Both the position numbers and the translations under genes were made by a program. The notes under the pieces were generated by a model. It was given only the letters and a program-made list of their open reading frames with translations. It was not told where the DNA came from and searched no databases. This document shows, in pieces, positions 35,034 to 43,527 of a stretch of DNA of 64,000 nucleotides. Origin of the DNA: Paenibacillus sp. HGH0039 (lineage in GTDB: Bacteria > Bacillota > Bacilli > Paenibacillales > NBRC-103111); assembly GCF_000411255.1 (NCBI RefSeq), contig NZ_KE150413.1:2766580-2830579 (forward strand). The letters run 5' to 3'. Position 1 is the stretch's first letter; the number at the start of each line of letters is the position of its first letter.

Positions 35034-35247
35034 TTAATCATTTGAATGAACGAAAACAACCTTTTCTGGGTGAATTCCTTGTTGCTGTAACACTTCCAAG
35101 GAGAAACGTGCATTTTCAAAGGTATTAGTAGCTTTATCTTCTTCTAAGTAATGATTCTGAAGGTACTCCTAACGCTACCCAGACATTTTTAAGAAACTCC
35201 CATTCGGTTGTTTCTACATGAGGGGGCGGTTTTGGAACATTTACTCG
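35034..35247 (-). pseudogene. YdcF/SanA-like (DUF218) fragment with frameshift
   Basis: The first frame reads VNVPKPPPHVETTEWEFLKN then VWVALGVPSESLL, and shifts by one base into EDKATNTFENARFSLEVLQQ then QGIHPEKVVFVHS and a stop. The SLLxEDKATNTxENAxFS pattern is the conserved core of DUF218 proteins. Both ends of the domain are missing, so this is a relic. Nothing is visible from 35248 to 35359 except fragmentary frames such as LLIVFDDSKEADAL. Confidence 0.65.
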
Positions 35248-35359
35248 TTAAATAAATGCCTTCGCGCCCATCTCCTCCACGAATCTTACAATGCATCTGC
35301 CTCTTTGGAATCGTCAAATACAATTAAGAGGTGAATGCCAAACGAATGACGATGCTGAC

Positions 35360-35408
35360 AAGTAAAATGCAGCCCGAATCCTAATGGATACGCGCTGCAT
35401 TTTACTTA
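35360..35408. terminator. Hairpin, probable terminator
   Basis: AAGTAAAATGCAGC and GCTGCATTTTACTT form a 14 bp stem around an ~20-base AT/GC-mixed loop, in the gap after the TetR gene at 35550. Confidence 0.5.
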
Positions 35409-35549
35409 TAAACTCATGTAGTCGGTTCTCTAAAGCCCCTGTTTAACAAAAAAACAAGGGTTTCGCAGCGATCTCTCATCGTGCGACTTTCATCGTTTAA
35501 AGTTCGGCTATGAAATTTTGGAGGCGCCGTCGCCGGGATGAGCCTTCGT

Positions 35550-36134
35550 TCACCGGGATTGTCGCGCCTGGAGGTCGCGAATAAAATTCTCGGCCAGCTC
35601 CCGCGGGACAAGTTGAGCGGGATCGCGTCCGCTCAAGATCCAGAAGAAGCTCGGCCCGATCAGCAAGGCAGTAGCCTGGTCGAGCGGGACTGGCAGCGTA
35701 TCCTTCCCGAGCGCGCGCTCGATCACGACACGAGCGCTATCGCCGAGCGGATCTTTCGCGGAGAGCAGCTCCGCCACGACGGAGTCATGCTGCGCTTCAC
35801 CGAGGAGTGCCCGATAAGCGGCACCGGCCAGTGAGTGCGCGAGGAAGCGCAGGAGTGCTTCCAGGTAGGCCGTGATGTCGTCCAAAGGATCTCCTGAGAG
35901 ACTAATCTCAAGCTCCTCCTCCGCATCGGCTGCGCTGGCCTCAAACAGGATCTCCGCTTTGTGTGACCACCATCGATACACGGTCTGCCTGGACACTCCG
36001 GCCCTCTCGGAGATGCCCTTCATCGTCATTGCCGCATACCCGACCTCGATCAAGAGGTCGTCAACTGCATTTAGAATAGCCGTCCTCGCTTGCTCGTTTC
36101 GGGGACGGCCGACGGGATTGTGTTCTTTGTCCAT
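35550..36134 (-). CDS. TetR family regulator (GC-rich module)
   Basis: The 194-residue repressor has HTH MTMKGISERAGVSRQTVYRW at about 36-55 and a C-terminal domain of the TetR_C_11-like kind (LIGPSFFWILSGRDP). The N-terminal VGRPRNEQARTAIL is typical of regulators from high-GC bacteria, and the gene is GC-rich. It is divergent from an SDR-like gene that is now frameshifted. The palindrome AGACACGATGTCT lies 47 bases upstream of its start. It was probably acquired together with the SDR gene. Confidence 0.85.
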   Translation of the reverse strand: MDKEHNPVGRPRNEQARTAILNAVDDLLIEVGYAAMTMKGISERAGVSRQTVYRWWSHKAEILFEASAADAEEELEISLSGDPLDDITAYLEALLRFLAHSLAGAAYRALLGEAQHDSVVAELLSAKDPLGDSARVVIERALGKDTLPVPLDQATALLIGPSFFWILSGRDPAQLVPRELAENFIRDLQARQSR

Positions 36135-36180
36135 GTCTCAATTATACAAGGGGACGTTGCTTCTTGTCCATTTTATATAT

Positions 36181-36193
36181 AGACACGATGTCT
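36181..36193. promoter_or_regulatory. Probable TetR operator AGACA-CGA-TGTCT
   Basis: A perfect 5+5 inverted repeat lies between the TetR gene and the divergent SDR-like gene. Related half or imperfect sites are GTGTCTCG near 36220 and ACACGTTGTCTCG near 36350, close to the SDR promoter region. Confidence 0.55.
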
Positions 36194-36459
36194 CGTATAT
36201 GTTATATTTTCGGTGCATAGTGTCTCGAAAGTATAACATTACGACATCGACCGGCCGCTTTCCAAATCATGTCGCTAAGACGGCATTCACACACGTCTTG
36301 CGTCAATGAAATACTGGACACCATGTACCGTTTATAGTATATTAAGTTACACGTTGTCTCGTAATCAAAGAGGACGGATGTCGTCTTGTATTCTGATGAT
36401 GCGAGTAACCGCAAAAAATATGCCGTAGCCCACAGAAGGGCTGCAAGGAGGTAACACGA

Positions 36460-37361
36460 ATGAATGTATTTGTCACTGGAGCAACAGGGTGGATCGGATC
36501 GGCCACCGTAGATGAGCTGCTGAAAGCTGGACACAAGGTCGTCGGGTTGGTCCGGTCGGACGTCTCTGCTGCGTCGCTCGAGGCGAAAGGCGCGAAGGTT
36601 CTGCGCGGGGACCTCGATGACCTCGACTCCCTACGCCGCGGGGCGGCCGAGGCGGAGGCTGTCGTTCACCTGGCGAACAAGCACGACTTTGCAAATCCGG
36701 CGGAGTCTGACCGAGCTGAGCGGGCTGCAGTCGAAACCCTTGCCGAGGCGCTGGTCGGTACCAACCGGCCTTTCATGGTCGCGACTGGAATGTCCGGTCT
36801 GTTTCAGGGGCGGCCGGTACTGGAGACGGACCCGTCGCCTGACGTGAGCCCGGACTCTCACCGAGGCGGCGCTGAGAACCTCGCTCTCGACTACGTCGGT
36901 CGCGGAGTACGGACTATCATCATCCGCTTCGCACCGACAGTTCACGGGGCCGGAGACTGGGGCTTTGTCAATTTCCTGGTGAGCGCTGCACGCAAGCATG
37001 GCGTGTCCGGTACATCGATGACGGCTCCCACGCATGGTCCGCGGTGCACCGTTCGGATGCCGCCAAGCTCATCCGGCTTGGAATCGAGAAGGCGCCGGCC
37101 GGATCACGCCTGCATGCGGTCGCAGAGGAAACCATCTCCACCCGGGCGATCGCCGAAGCCATCGGACGCGCCCTCGATATCCCGGTGACCACGATCGCGC
37201 CGGAGGATGCAGCTGCGCACTTCGGTTTTGTCGGCAGGTTCTTCAAACTATCCATGAACGGCTCCAGCGAACGCACCCGTGAACTGCTCGCATGGACGCC
37301 CGCCGGGCCGACTCTAATTGATGACATCTTGGCCGGTGCGTACAAGGAAGCCGGGCAATAA
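36460..37361 (+). pseudogene. NAD-dependent epimerase/SDR gene with a frameshift
   Basis: Frame 1 (36460 to about 37010) begins MNVFVTGATGWIGSATVDEL and is a clear paralog of the SDR at 3296, including RGDLDDLDSLRRG. After ARKHGVSG one base is missing. The second frame then continues DDGSHAWSAVHRSDAAKLIR to the natural end at 37361. The intact protein would be ~300 residues, like its paralog. The break could be a real mutation or a sequencing error. AAGGAGGTAACACGA precedes the start. It is controlled, presumably, by the divergent TetR. Confidence 0.8.
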
Positions 37362-37676
37362 TGATCGCCCCACAGACAATGTCCCTTGGTGCCGTGAACC
37401 CATCACGGCAACCGGGGCTGGTTCTACCCTTACGTGTGCGCGTGTGCTATCTTGGTCGTGGGCCTTGTCGCCGCCATCAATTTGGCGGTACCGAAGCTCG
37501 CTGCCAGAGGGTTGACCCGAGCTCTTCGGATCTGCTGTGGATCGTTGAGCGTATGTAGAATCATCTCCCTCAGGTCTCGATCTGCTTACGCCGCCTTGCT
37601 TCCGAATAGAAGTCTGCGTTCGAACCTAAAATACTCCGCCTGGTTCGCTTCATCAGCCGCTTGAATTAGAAATTCG
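37362..37676 (+). other. Relic-like stretch with one membrane-helix frame
   Basis: No intact gene. From about 37405 one frame reads GWFYPYVCACAILVVGLVAA then INLAVPKLAARG, which looks like a transmembrane helix of a lost membrane protein, GC-rich like the preceding SDR. No start and no family assignment. Confidence 0.3.
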
Positions 37677-37701
37677 TACTTCTTTTAATGCAATATATAA
37701 G

Positions 37702-37731
37702 AAAAAAAGCACTCTGATGAGTGCTTTTTTT
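37702..37731. terminator. Rho-independent terminator, copy 1 of a duplicated segment
   Basis: AAAAAAAGCACTC-TGAT-GAGTGCTTTTTTT. The hairpin and about 25 bases on its left (CTTTTAATGCAATATATAA) recur at 40983-41032, so a ~55 bp segment is duplicated. Confidence 0.8.
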
Positions 37732-37786
37732 GCTGGAACCAGCATCTCCAAGCTTCGCGGGTTCGGTCTGTCCTAACTTATCAAGT

Positions 37787-38040
37787 TTATTTCAGAGATT
37801 CCGTTTCCGCTTCTGAAAGTTCGCTCGCTTTAGCGATGTCTGGAACTTGAATCCCCATGTTCAGCCTATTTTTCGCAATTTCGATGGCTTTCTTTTGCTC
37901 GTCCACGGCAATTCCATTCACTATACCCTTTTCCGTCGCCCACTCAATCATGGAAGCTTCATCAAGCAAATACTTTTGCCGTTCTTCATATAAGCGGCTG
38001 GCTTCCCAGTTCGGGGTCGTTTCTTATGTCCAACAATATG
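37787..38040 (-). pseudogene. Rpn-family (PD-(D/E)XK nuclease/transposase) C-terminal fragment
   Basis: The frame EASRLYEERQKYLLDEASMI then EWATEKGIVNGI is the C-terminal tail typical of the Rpn recombination-promoting nucleases. Just upstream, in another frame, DIRNDPEL continues the family pattern, so there is at least one frameshift. The nuclease domain is absent. It is a degraded mobile-type gene. Confidence 0.6.
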
Positions 38041-38113
38041 AAGTTAGGTGAGGAATCCCATGAACCTATGTAATGATTTTATTTGCCGCTTGCGATGATT
38101 CAAAGGATTGGAA

Positions 38114-38602
38114 TCAGAAAATATAGAAGATGAGACCTTTGCCCTCGGCTGCAGTTTGGCTGTAGAAACGCCGGATTTCGTTAAAATGCTGAAGCATGTA
38201 GGCAAAGAACTCTTCCTCATCCTCGTCTGAAACAATGCCAGCCTCAAGAGGATATACCTCTTCCTTGAGCATGACCGGGAAATCATACCGCAAGCGGAGC
38301 TGCGCTTCATCCAGCTCAGACATAGCCTGAAGCGCTTCTGCAACTTGCTCGGCGCGTAAGGAAAACGCCCCGAATGAGCCAAAGTCGATGCCTTTGTCTG
38401 ACGTCAGCGGAACAACATAGCCAAGAGGGGGCTCTCCATCGGAAATATCTCCACAAAGCAAGTAGTGAATCGCCTCCCAGGATCTATCAATGTCCAGTCC
38501 GGGATAATCGTCTATTTTCAAACTCTTCAATGCAATGTCGCCTGCTGCGATTTGCTGCACCAGGTTGTCGTCCATTGCAAAGTAATATCCACGCATTCCC
38601 AT
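38114..38602 (-). CDS. DUF1877 (YfbM-like) protein
   Basis: The 162-residue protein begins MGMRGYYFAMDDNLVQQI and contains LDIDRSWEAIHYLLCG, the conserved core of DUF1877, followed by PLGYVVPLTSDKGIDFGSFG and a C-terminal EEEFFAYMLQHFNEIRRFY. Function unknown; DUF1877 proteins are often near immunity-type genes. GAAAGAAGGCTGACAAC precedes the ATG. Monocistronic. Confidence 0.85.
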   Translation of the reverse strand: MGMRGYYFAMDDNLVQQIAAGDIALKSLKIDDYPGLDIDRSWEAIHYLLCGDISDGEPPLGYVVPLTSDKGIDFGSFGAFSLRAEQVAEALQAMSELDEAQLRLRYDFPVMLKEEVYPLEAGIVSDEDEEEFFAYMLQHFNEIRRFYSQTAAEGKGLIFYIF

Positions 38603-38756
38603 GTTGTCAGCCTTCTTTCCATTTTTAGTAGTGACTATACGGCCCTATCAAAATGTAACATTCGGGAATTGTGTATTTCAAGGAACATTTACCATAATGA
38701 CAAATTTTAGCCCCAAAAAGTTCCAACCTAGGTTGCTCTTCCATAGATAACCTATA

Positions 38757-38792
38757 ACAAAAAAGAGTCCCAATTAGGGGTTCTTTTTTGTT
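38757..38792 (-). terminator. Rho-independent terminator of dsdA
   Basis: ACAAAAAAGAGTCCC and GGGGTTCTTTTTTGT pair across AATTA. The dsdA stop codon (38774-38776) lies inside the hairpin loop, so gene end and terminator overlap. Confidence 0.8.
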
Positions 38793-40138
38793 TGTGTTAA
38801 ATTCAATCCTTTTTGATAATAGTACCTCATCATTTCTTCAGGAACCATATTTCCGCCAGTCCCCCAAATAATGTGAGCACCCTTACTCATTTTTTTCGTT
38901 AAATTATGCTTGAGTAAATAATCGGTTCCTTCTTTACTTAATTTAATGGGTCCTATCATACCTGCGAGTGCTGAAGGTTCTAAATGAATTCCCTCTGTAT
39001 CAATTAGTTCCTTTAATAACGTATACAATTGTTCATCGCTCACCGTATAATTACCGCTTAGAAACGGTTCTATGGTTTTACCCACAAATCCGGATGGTCT
39101 TCCGACAGCAAGCCCATCAGCATCTGTTACATTATCAATCCCAATATCTTGTACGGAAATTTTATCGTGAAGTCCAGTCATTAAACCAAGTAACATACAT
39201 GGAGAGTGGGTAGGTTCTGCAAAGAAACAGTGAACATGATCTTGATACAATAACTTCAATCCAAAAGCTATACCGCCAGGACCACCACCTACTCCACATG
39301 GAAGGTAAACAAACAAAGGATGATTTTCATCAATTGTTATCTCTAACTCTTCCAATTGTTTTTTTAATCGAGATGCTGCTACTGCGTATCCTAAAAACAG
39401 ATCATGAGAATTTTCATCATCTACAAAATAACAGGAAGGGTCACCGTCTGCTTGGAGCCGACCTTCCTCTACTGCTTTACTATAATCCGATTCATATTCA
39501 ATTACATGAACATTTTTGTTTCGAAGCAGGTCTTTTTTCCATTGTTTTGCATCAGCCGACATATGAACGGTTACATTAAAGCCTAACTTCGCACTCATTA
39601 TGCCTATGCTAAGTCCTAAATTTCCAGTCGAGCCTACCGCGATTGAATATTGCGAGAAGAATGTTCGAAACTTATCACTATCTAAAATGGAATAATCATC
39701 ATGAATCGTCAACAATTGATGTTGAAGAGCTAATCCTTCTGCATGTTTGAGAACTTCATAAATTCCGCCTCTTGCTTTTATAGACCCCGATATAGGAAGG
39801 TGACTATCACACTTAAGCAATAATTCACCTAATATAGGTTGTTGATAATTCTGCTCTAAGGATTGTTTCATGGAAGGAATTCTCTTTAAAGGAGATTCTA
39901 TTATCCCATTCATTGTTTTTGTTTCCGGGAAAACCTTGGCAATATAGGGAGCAAAACGTTTCAATCTTTCCTCTGCATCCCTTACATCATCTTGAGTAAG
40001 GGGGGATTTTTTAATTCCTGTTTCAAACTTTTCAAGATTAGGATTTAACCACACTAATTCTTTCGTCGAAATGAGTTTGTTTAGTAAAGGATAGTGTGCT
40101 TTCCATGTTTGCAGCTCTCTGAATTCAAACTCTTTCAC
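38774..40138 (-). CDS. dsdA: D-serine ammonia-lyase (D-serine dehydratase)
   Basis: The ~454-residue enzyme is a fold-type II PLP protein that converts D-serine to pyruvate and ammonia. The PLP lysine is in [14 protein letters not shown] and GSTGNLGLS plus [13 protein letters not shown] bind the cofactor phosphate; [15 protein letters not shown] is family-typical. A GTG at 40136-40138 is chosen because AGGGGGAT precedes it at normal spacing; an in-frame ATG 13 codons earlier lacks a site. It is divergent from an XRE-cupin regulator, the probable controller, with palindromes in between. It detoxifies or uses D-serine. Confidence 0.92.
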   Translation of the reverse strand: MKEFEFRELQTWKAHYPLLNKLISTKELVWLNPNLEKFETGIKKSPLTQDDVRDAEERLKRFAPYIAKVFPETKTMNGIIESPLKRIPSMKQSLEQNYQQPILGELLLKCDSHLPISGSIKARGGIYEVLKHAEGLALQHQLLTIHDDYSILDSDKFRTFFSQYSIAVGSTGNLGLSIGIMSAKLGFNVTVHMSADAKQWKKDLLRNKNVHVIEYESDYSKAVEEGRLQADGDPSCYFVDDENSHDLFLGYAVAASRLKKQLEELEITIDENHPLFVYLPCGVGGGPGGIAFGLKLLYQDHVHCFFAEPTHSPCMLLGLMTGLHDKISVQDIGIDNVTDADGLAVGRPSGFVGKTIEPFLSGNYTVSDEQLYTLLKELIDTEGIHLEPSALAGMIGPIKLSKEGTDYLLKHNLTKKMSKGAHIIWGTGGNMVPEEMMRYYYQKGLNLTQTKKNP

Positions 40139-40215
40139 TTTGGCGATCCCCCTCATTGACTTGATTATAGTCATCAAAACCAGGTAAAATAAAATTTAAT
40201 ATATGTTAAGTACAG

Positions 40216-40274
40216 TTTAACACAGATGACTTCTGCTGTTAAGTCAGAATTAATATTGTTTAATCATGATTAAC
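40216..40274. promoter_or_regulatory. Inverted repeats between dsdA and its divergent regulator
   Basis: TTAACACAG...CTGCTGTTAA (40216-40241) and GTTTAATCATGATTAAC (40258-40274) are imperfect and near-perfect palindromes with TTAA ends. They are likely binding sites for the XRE-cupin protein. Confidence 0.55.
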
Positions 40275-40300
40275 GACTGATTGTCAAGGGGTGCATTGGA

Positions 40301-40846
40301 ATGGAAAATATAGATATCGGTAAAAAGGTTGAAAAATATAGAAAAGCTAAAGGCTTTAGTGCTAGAGAATTAGCAAGGTTAGCTGAAATAACGCCTTCCA
40401 TGTTGAGCCAAATCGAACGCGGCTTGGCAAACCCTTCTATTCAGACTATTAAGGTTTTAGCGAAATCTCTAGAAGTTCCTACATTTAGTTTTTTCATTGA
40501 GGAAACAAACACGGTTGATTTAGTGGTTAGATCTAATAACCGAAAGAAAATGGTCATTGAAAACTTATCTTATGAGCTAGTTTCGCCTGATTTTACTGGA
40601 AACCTGGCAACAGCCATTATGAATTTTCCACCGAACACTGCTTCATCTGAGAAACAGATGGAGCATAAAGGAGAAGAAGTTGCTTTTGTATTGGAGGGGA
40701 AAATTAAAGTGTTTTTAGACGATGAAGAATACATATTGGAACCTGGTGATAGTGTAAAAATACCAGCACAAATGAAGCATAAATGGGAAAATAATTTTAA
40801 TGAACAGGCTGCGATACTTTTTTCGGTGACTCCACCAGCTTTTTAA
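40301..40846 (+). CDS. XRE-cupin transcriptional regulator
   Basis: The 181-residue regulator has an N-terminal helix-turn-helix (FSARELARLAEITPSMLSQI, residues ~18-37) and a C-terminal cupin (about 105-178: GEEVAFVLEGKIKVFLDDEE, LEPGDSVKIPAQMKHKWEN). AAGGGGTGCATTGGA precedes the ATG. Regulators of this class sit beside the catabolic gene they control and sense its substrate through the cupin; here that gene is dsdA, so D-serine is a reasonable ligand guess. Confidence 0.88.
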   Translation: MENIDIGKKVEKYRKAKGFSARELARLAEITPSMLSQIERGLANPSIQTIKVLAKSLEVPTFSFFIEETNTVDLVVRSNNRKKMVIENLSYELVSPDFTGNLATAIMNFPPNTASSEKQMEHKGEEVAFVLEGKIKVFLDDEEYILEPGDSVKIPAQMKHKWENNFNEQAAILFSVTPPAF

Positions 40847-41004
40847 TTTTGCTTATACGAATACGCGGTACTCATAGATCCTCCGTATAGCCGCGTGTGA
40901 TACTCTATAGAATCCGGTTCCCCGATCCCTGCCAGTTAACGGGGTAAGCTCGCCGAATATCTCCCTACTAATACTTGGATATTCTTTTCATGCAATATAT
41001 AGGT

Positions 41005-41032
41005 AAAAAAGCACTCTGATGAGTGCTTTTTT
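41005..41032. terminator. Rho-independent terminator, copy 2 of a duplicated segment
   Basis: AAAAAAGCACTC-TGAT-GAGTGCTTTTTT, with the same left flank as the copy at 37702 (CTTTTCATGCAATATATAGG). Confidence 0.8.
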
Positions 41033-41111
41033 ACTGGTTTCGAGGATGATACTTTTCTGTCCATCTTCTCTGCAAGCGCTAAGTGATGAAATATGAGTTG
41101 TTGTCATTGGG

Positions 41112-41167
41112 TTGACAGACCTATCGCGGATAAGTATATTGTACTTACCGACTGTGTAGTCGGTAAG
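41112..41167 (+). promoter_or_regulatory. Sigma-A promoter with adjacent TetR operator
   Basis: TTGACA (41112-41117), a 17 bp spacer and TATATT (41135-41140) form a near-consensus promoter. Directly after it CTTACCGACT-GTGT-AGTCGGTAAG (41144-41167) is a perfect 10+10 palindrome covering the expected transcription start. It drives the CPBP/TetR operon, so the TetR at 42062 very probably autorepresses here. Confidence 0.85.
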
Positions 41168-41191
41168 TGCAATGAGAATGGGGTGCATCTC

Positions 41192-42043
41192 ATGGAAAAA
41201 AATTATGGGCTCCAACCGCCGATACCATTCAGCTTCAAATCTTTAGCAGGGCTTATCGTCATTTTCATTATTTGGCAAGGAGGCACTTTATTATGGTTAG
41301 ATCTAATGAATGCTTTACTTCCCGCTACTCGCTCAGGATTACCTAGTTTGATCACGCTCTATTTGTCCTTTTTTTTCCTGATTCTCGGAGTCTGCATCGT
41401 TACCAGATATTTTTTCAAAATTCGTTTTAAAGCATTTTTGTTTGAAGGTAAAAGGCCTAATTACCGAAAGTTTGTGAATTATTTTTCACTGTACGTAATG
41501 GCACTTATCCTGTATTTACTTGTCGATATCGCCGTGCATCCTCAAGCCTTTACGCTTCATTTCAATCCGCTTCCGTGGTTAGGCGTACTGCTTGTTACTG
41601 CACCTTTGATTTTGATTCAAAGTGCTGCTGAAGAGATTTTGTTCAGAGGATATATGTACCGTATGTTCAGATCATTAAGAGGCGGTGTATTCTGGTCCAT
41701 CCTCCTCACTTCCCTGACATTTGCCCTGATCCATGGACTAAACCCCGAAATGCTAAACTACGGAATTTTTGGACCGTTGTATTACCTGCAAGGAGCATTC
41801 TTTCTGGGAGTCGTTGCTTACCACACCAATGGGCTGGCCGCTCCCGTCGGGATTCATTTTGCCACGAACATTTTCAATACATCTATTTGGGGATATGGAT
41901 CATCGGCTTTGGATAACATGGGATTGCAAAGTATTGTTTACCGCCACGCGTTAGATATGAGGTTTGCATTCTTTGGGATTTTTGCTATCGTTATTTCATA
42001 TAGCGCTTTTCAATTTTTCAAACAGAAGAGGAACCGTTTGTAA
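41192..42043 (+). CDS. CPBP (CAAX/Abi) family membrane protease, intact motifs
   Basis: The ~283-residue integral membrane protein has about eight helices. All three CPBP motifs are present: AAEEILFRGYMYR (EExxxR), TFALIHGL (FxxxH) and GIHFATN (HxxxN). The ATG at 41192 follows AATGGGGTGCATCTC and lies downstream of the promoter/operator; an earlier in-frame start would begin before the promoter. It forms an operon with a TetR gene 18 bases downstream. Substrate unknown; CPBP proteins act in prenyl-protein processing, bacteriocin immunity or membrane homeostasis. Confidence 0.85.
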   Translation: MEKNYGLQPPIPFSFKSLAGLIVIFIIWQGGTLLWLDLMNALLPATRSGLPSLITLYLSFFFLILGVCIVTRYFFKIRFKAFLFEGKRPNYRKFVNYFSLYVMALILYLLVDIAVHPQAFTLHFNPLPWLGVLLVTAPLILIQSAAEEILFRGYMYRMFRSLRGGVFWSILLTSLTFALIHGLNPEMLNYGIFGPLYYLQGAFFLGVVAYHTNGLAAPVGIHFATNIFNTSIWGYGSSALDNMGLQSIVYRHALDMRFAFFGIFAIVISYSAFQFFKQKRNRL

Positions 42044-42061
42044 GGTTCCCTGGAGGAGCTT

Positions 42062-42670
42062 ATGAGCAGAAGACGGTTGCCGGCAGAAGAAGCAAAAACG
42101 ATTATTTTAAACCATGCGAAGTTGTTATTTATTGAAAAAGGTTATGATCGGGCTACAATGGACGACTTATGTGCCTTGACACAGATGAGCAAAGGAAATT
42201 TATACCATCATTTTAAAAACAAAGAGGTGCTCCTTCTCCAATTGCTTACCCAGCATTCGGAACAAATGTCACAAAAGTGGCTTCATTTGGCCGAGCAATC
42301 CAACTCTCCCAGCCAGCAGTTGCTTGAAATGGCTGATTTATTCGGAAGAGATTGTGAAAGTCCATTACTCCACGCGCTCGAAGAGTATGCCAGAACACTT
42401 TCCAGTGAATCCGAAGCATTGGCTACATTGAGAGAGATCACAGATGCAGCCTATCGTGCAATAAAACAGGTGCTCCAAAAAGGGATCGACCAGGGCGTTT
42501 TTATTAATGAAGATATCGAAACATTGAGTTTCGGTGTAATGTCCACAATAGCCGGCGCAACGCAGCTCTGCCTAACGATGCCGAAATTAAGCGGGGAAGA
42601 ATATGCAGCCCTTCATGTCAAGGCGATCAAACTGCTTTTGAAGGGAATATCGATTGATGATCCCAACTGA
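42062..42670 (+). CDS. TetR family regulator, autoregulated
   Basis: The 202-residue protein has HTH DRATMDDLCALTQMSKGNLY-HHFKNKEVLL and a C-terminal domain like the TetR_C_6 or YfiR type. CTGGAGGAGCTT precedes the ATG. It is the second gene after the CPBP protease under one promoter with a perfect palindrome at the transcription start. Confidence 0.88.
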   Translation: MSRRRLPAEEAKTIILNHAKLLFIEKGYDRATMDDLCALTQMSKGNLYHHFKNKEVLLLQLLTQHSEQMSQKWLHLAEQSNSPSQQLLEMADLFGRDCESPLLHALEEYARTLSSESEALATLREITDAAYRAIKQVLQKGIDQGVFINEDIETLSFGVMSTIAGATQLCLTMPKLSGEEYAALHVKAIKLLLKGISIDDPN

Positions 42671-43160
42671 AAAATGAGAACATACTTACTTTCATGCAAC
42701 ACCTCGGATGGCAAGTACATGATTCTATTCCGGATCTCAGAGCATATCAAAAACCATTGCTAGGTTAGATGGTTTTTCACAAATATGTGCGTAATAAAAG
42801 CCGCGCCAAGCGTGAGCGGTGAATGATCTTAATGCTACTGCCTTTCCACTTTAAATCCTTCCTTCTCCAGCAACGGGACTATCCCCTGATCGCCCAGCGC
42901 ATTTGACTGTAGCGAATGTAAGATTCTATTAAACGAATATCGTGTTTTGGAAATGGTAACAAGTATTCACATTAAAATGTTGTGGAAATGCTCTCTACTT
43001 TTTAAAAAATCATGCGTGAGTATCTCCTGGACCTATAGAAAACATAACATATATTATGTAAACTATATTTTTTTCAATGAGTTCAAAAAATGAAGATGAA
43101 CTATCAAAAGCGATAAAACGATTCTAGAGCAAGCTGAGGCAAGGGGGGGATGTTTTATTA
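42671..43160. other. Gene-poor stretch with one ORF relic
   Basis: Apart from the short relic at 42835-42966, described separately, no gene, repeat or strong hairpin is seen. The sequence from 42970 to 43120 is AT-rich and featureless. Confidence 0.4.
42835..42966 (-). pseudogene. C-terminal relic of an unidentified protein
   Basis: A 43-codon frame without a start reads TISKTRYSFNRILHSLQSNA then LGDQGIVPLLEKEGFKVERQ and a stop. The composition looks like genuine protein and it is preceded by a stop. No family is recognised with confidence. Confidence 0.3.
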
Positions 43161-43364
43161 TCAAGCATTCCCGTAAGAGTCATCACTCTTCCCGTTGATT
43201 TGATCCTGTTTGTTAATTGGGACCTGTTTCGGATGTTTAACCGCTCCCATAACCTCGCCCCCGGTGACACCCTCCAATCGCATTTGTATCGCTTGCATCT
43301 TCACTTCCAACGGATAGCTCACTCTTGTTCCCCATACAAAAACACCTCCAAAATTGTCCTCCAC
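43161..43364 (-). pseudogene. IS3-family transposase OrfA fragment
   Basis: RVSYPLEVKMQAIQMRLEGV then TGGEVM matches the N-terminus of IS3-type OrfA proteins (helix-turn-helix). A GGAGGTGTTTTTGTATGGGG start region precedes it but in a shifted frame. After about 45 residues homology ends. No OrfB and no clear terminal inverted repeats are present. It lies just past the 3' end of the biosynthetic operon. Confidence 0.6.
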
Positions 43365-43527
43365 ATCTTACGACATGGAAGCTTTTTCTTGAAGGTGCTT
43401 TTATTTGTCTCCCGCTATGGGATCAGTCCCCAGCGAGAGTCGCCTTGAACTTGCGCTTCTCTTCTATGCACAATTTGCATGTTCCTTGCATCGATCAACG
43501 ATAACGGCATGTGCATGGCAAGCTGCT

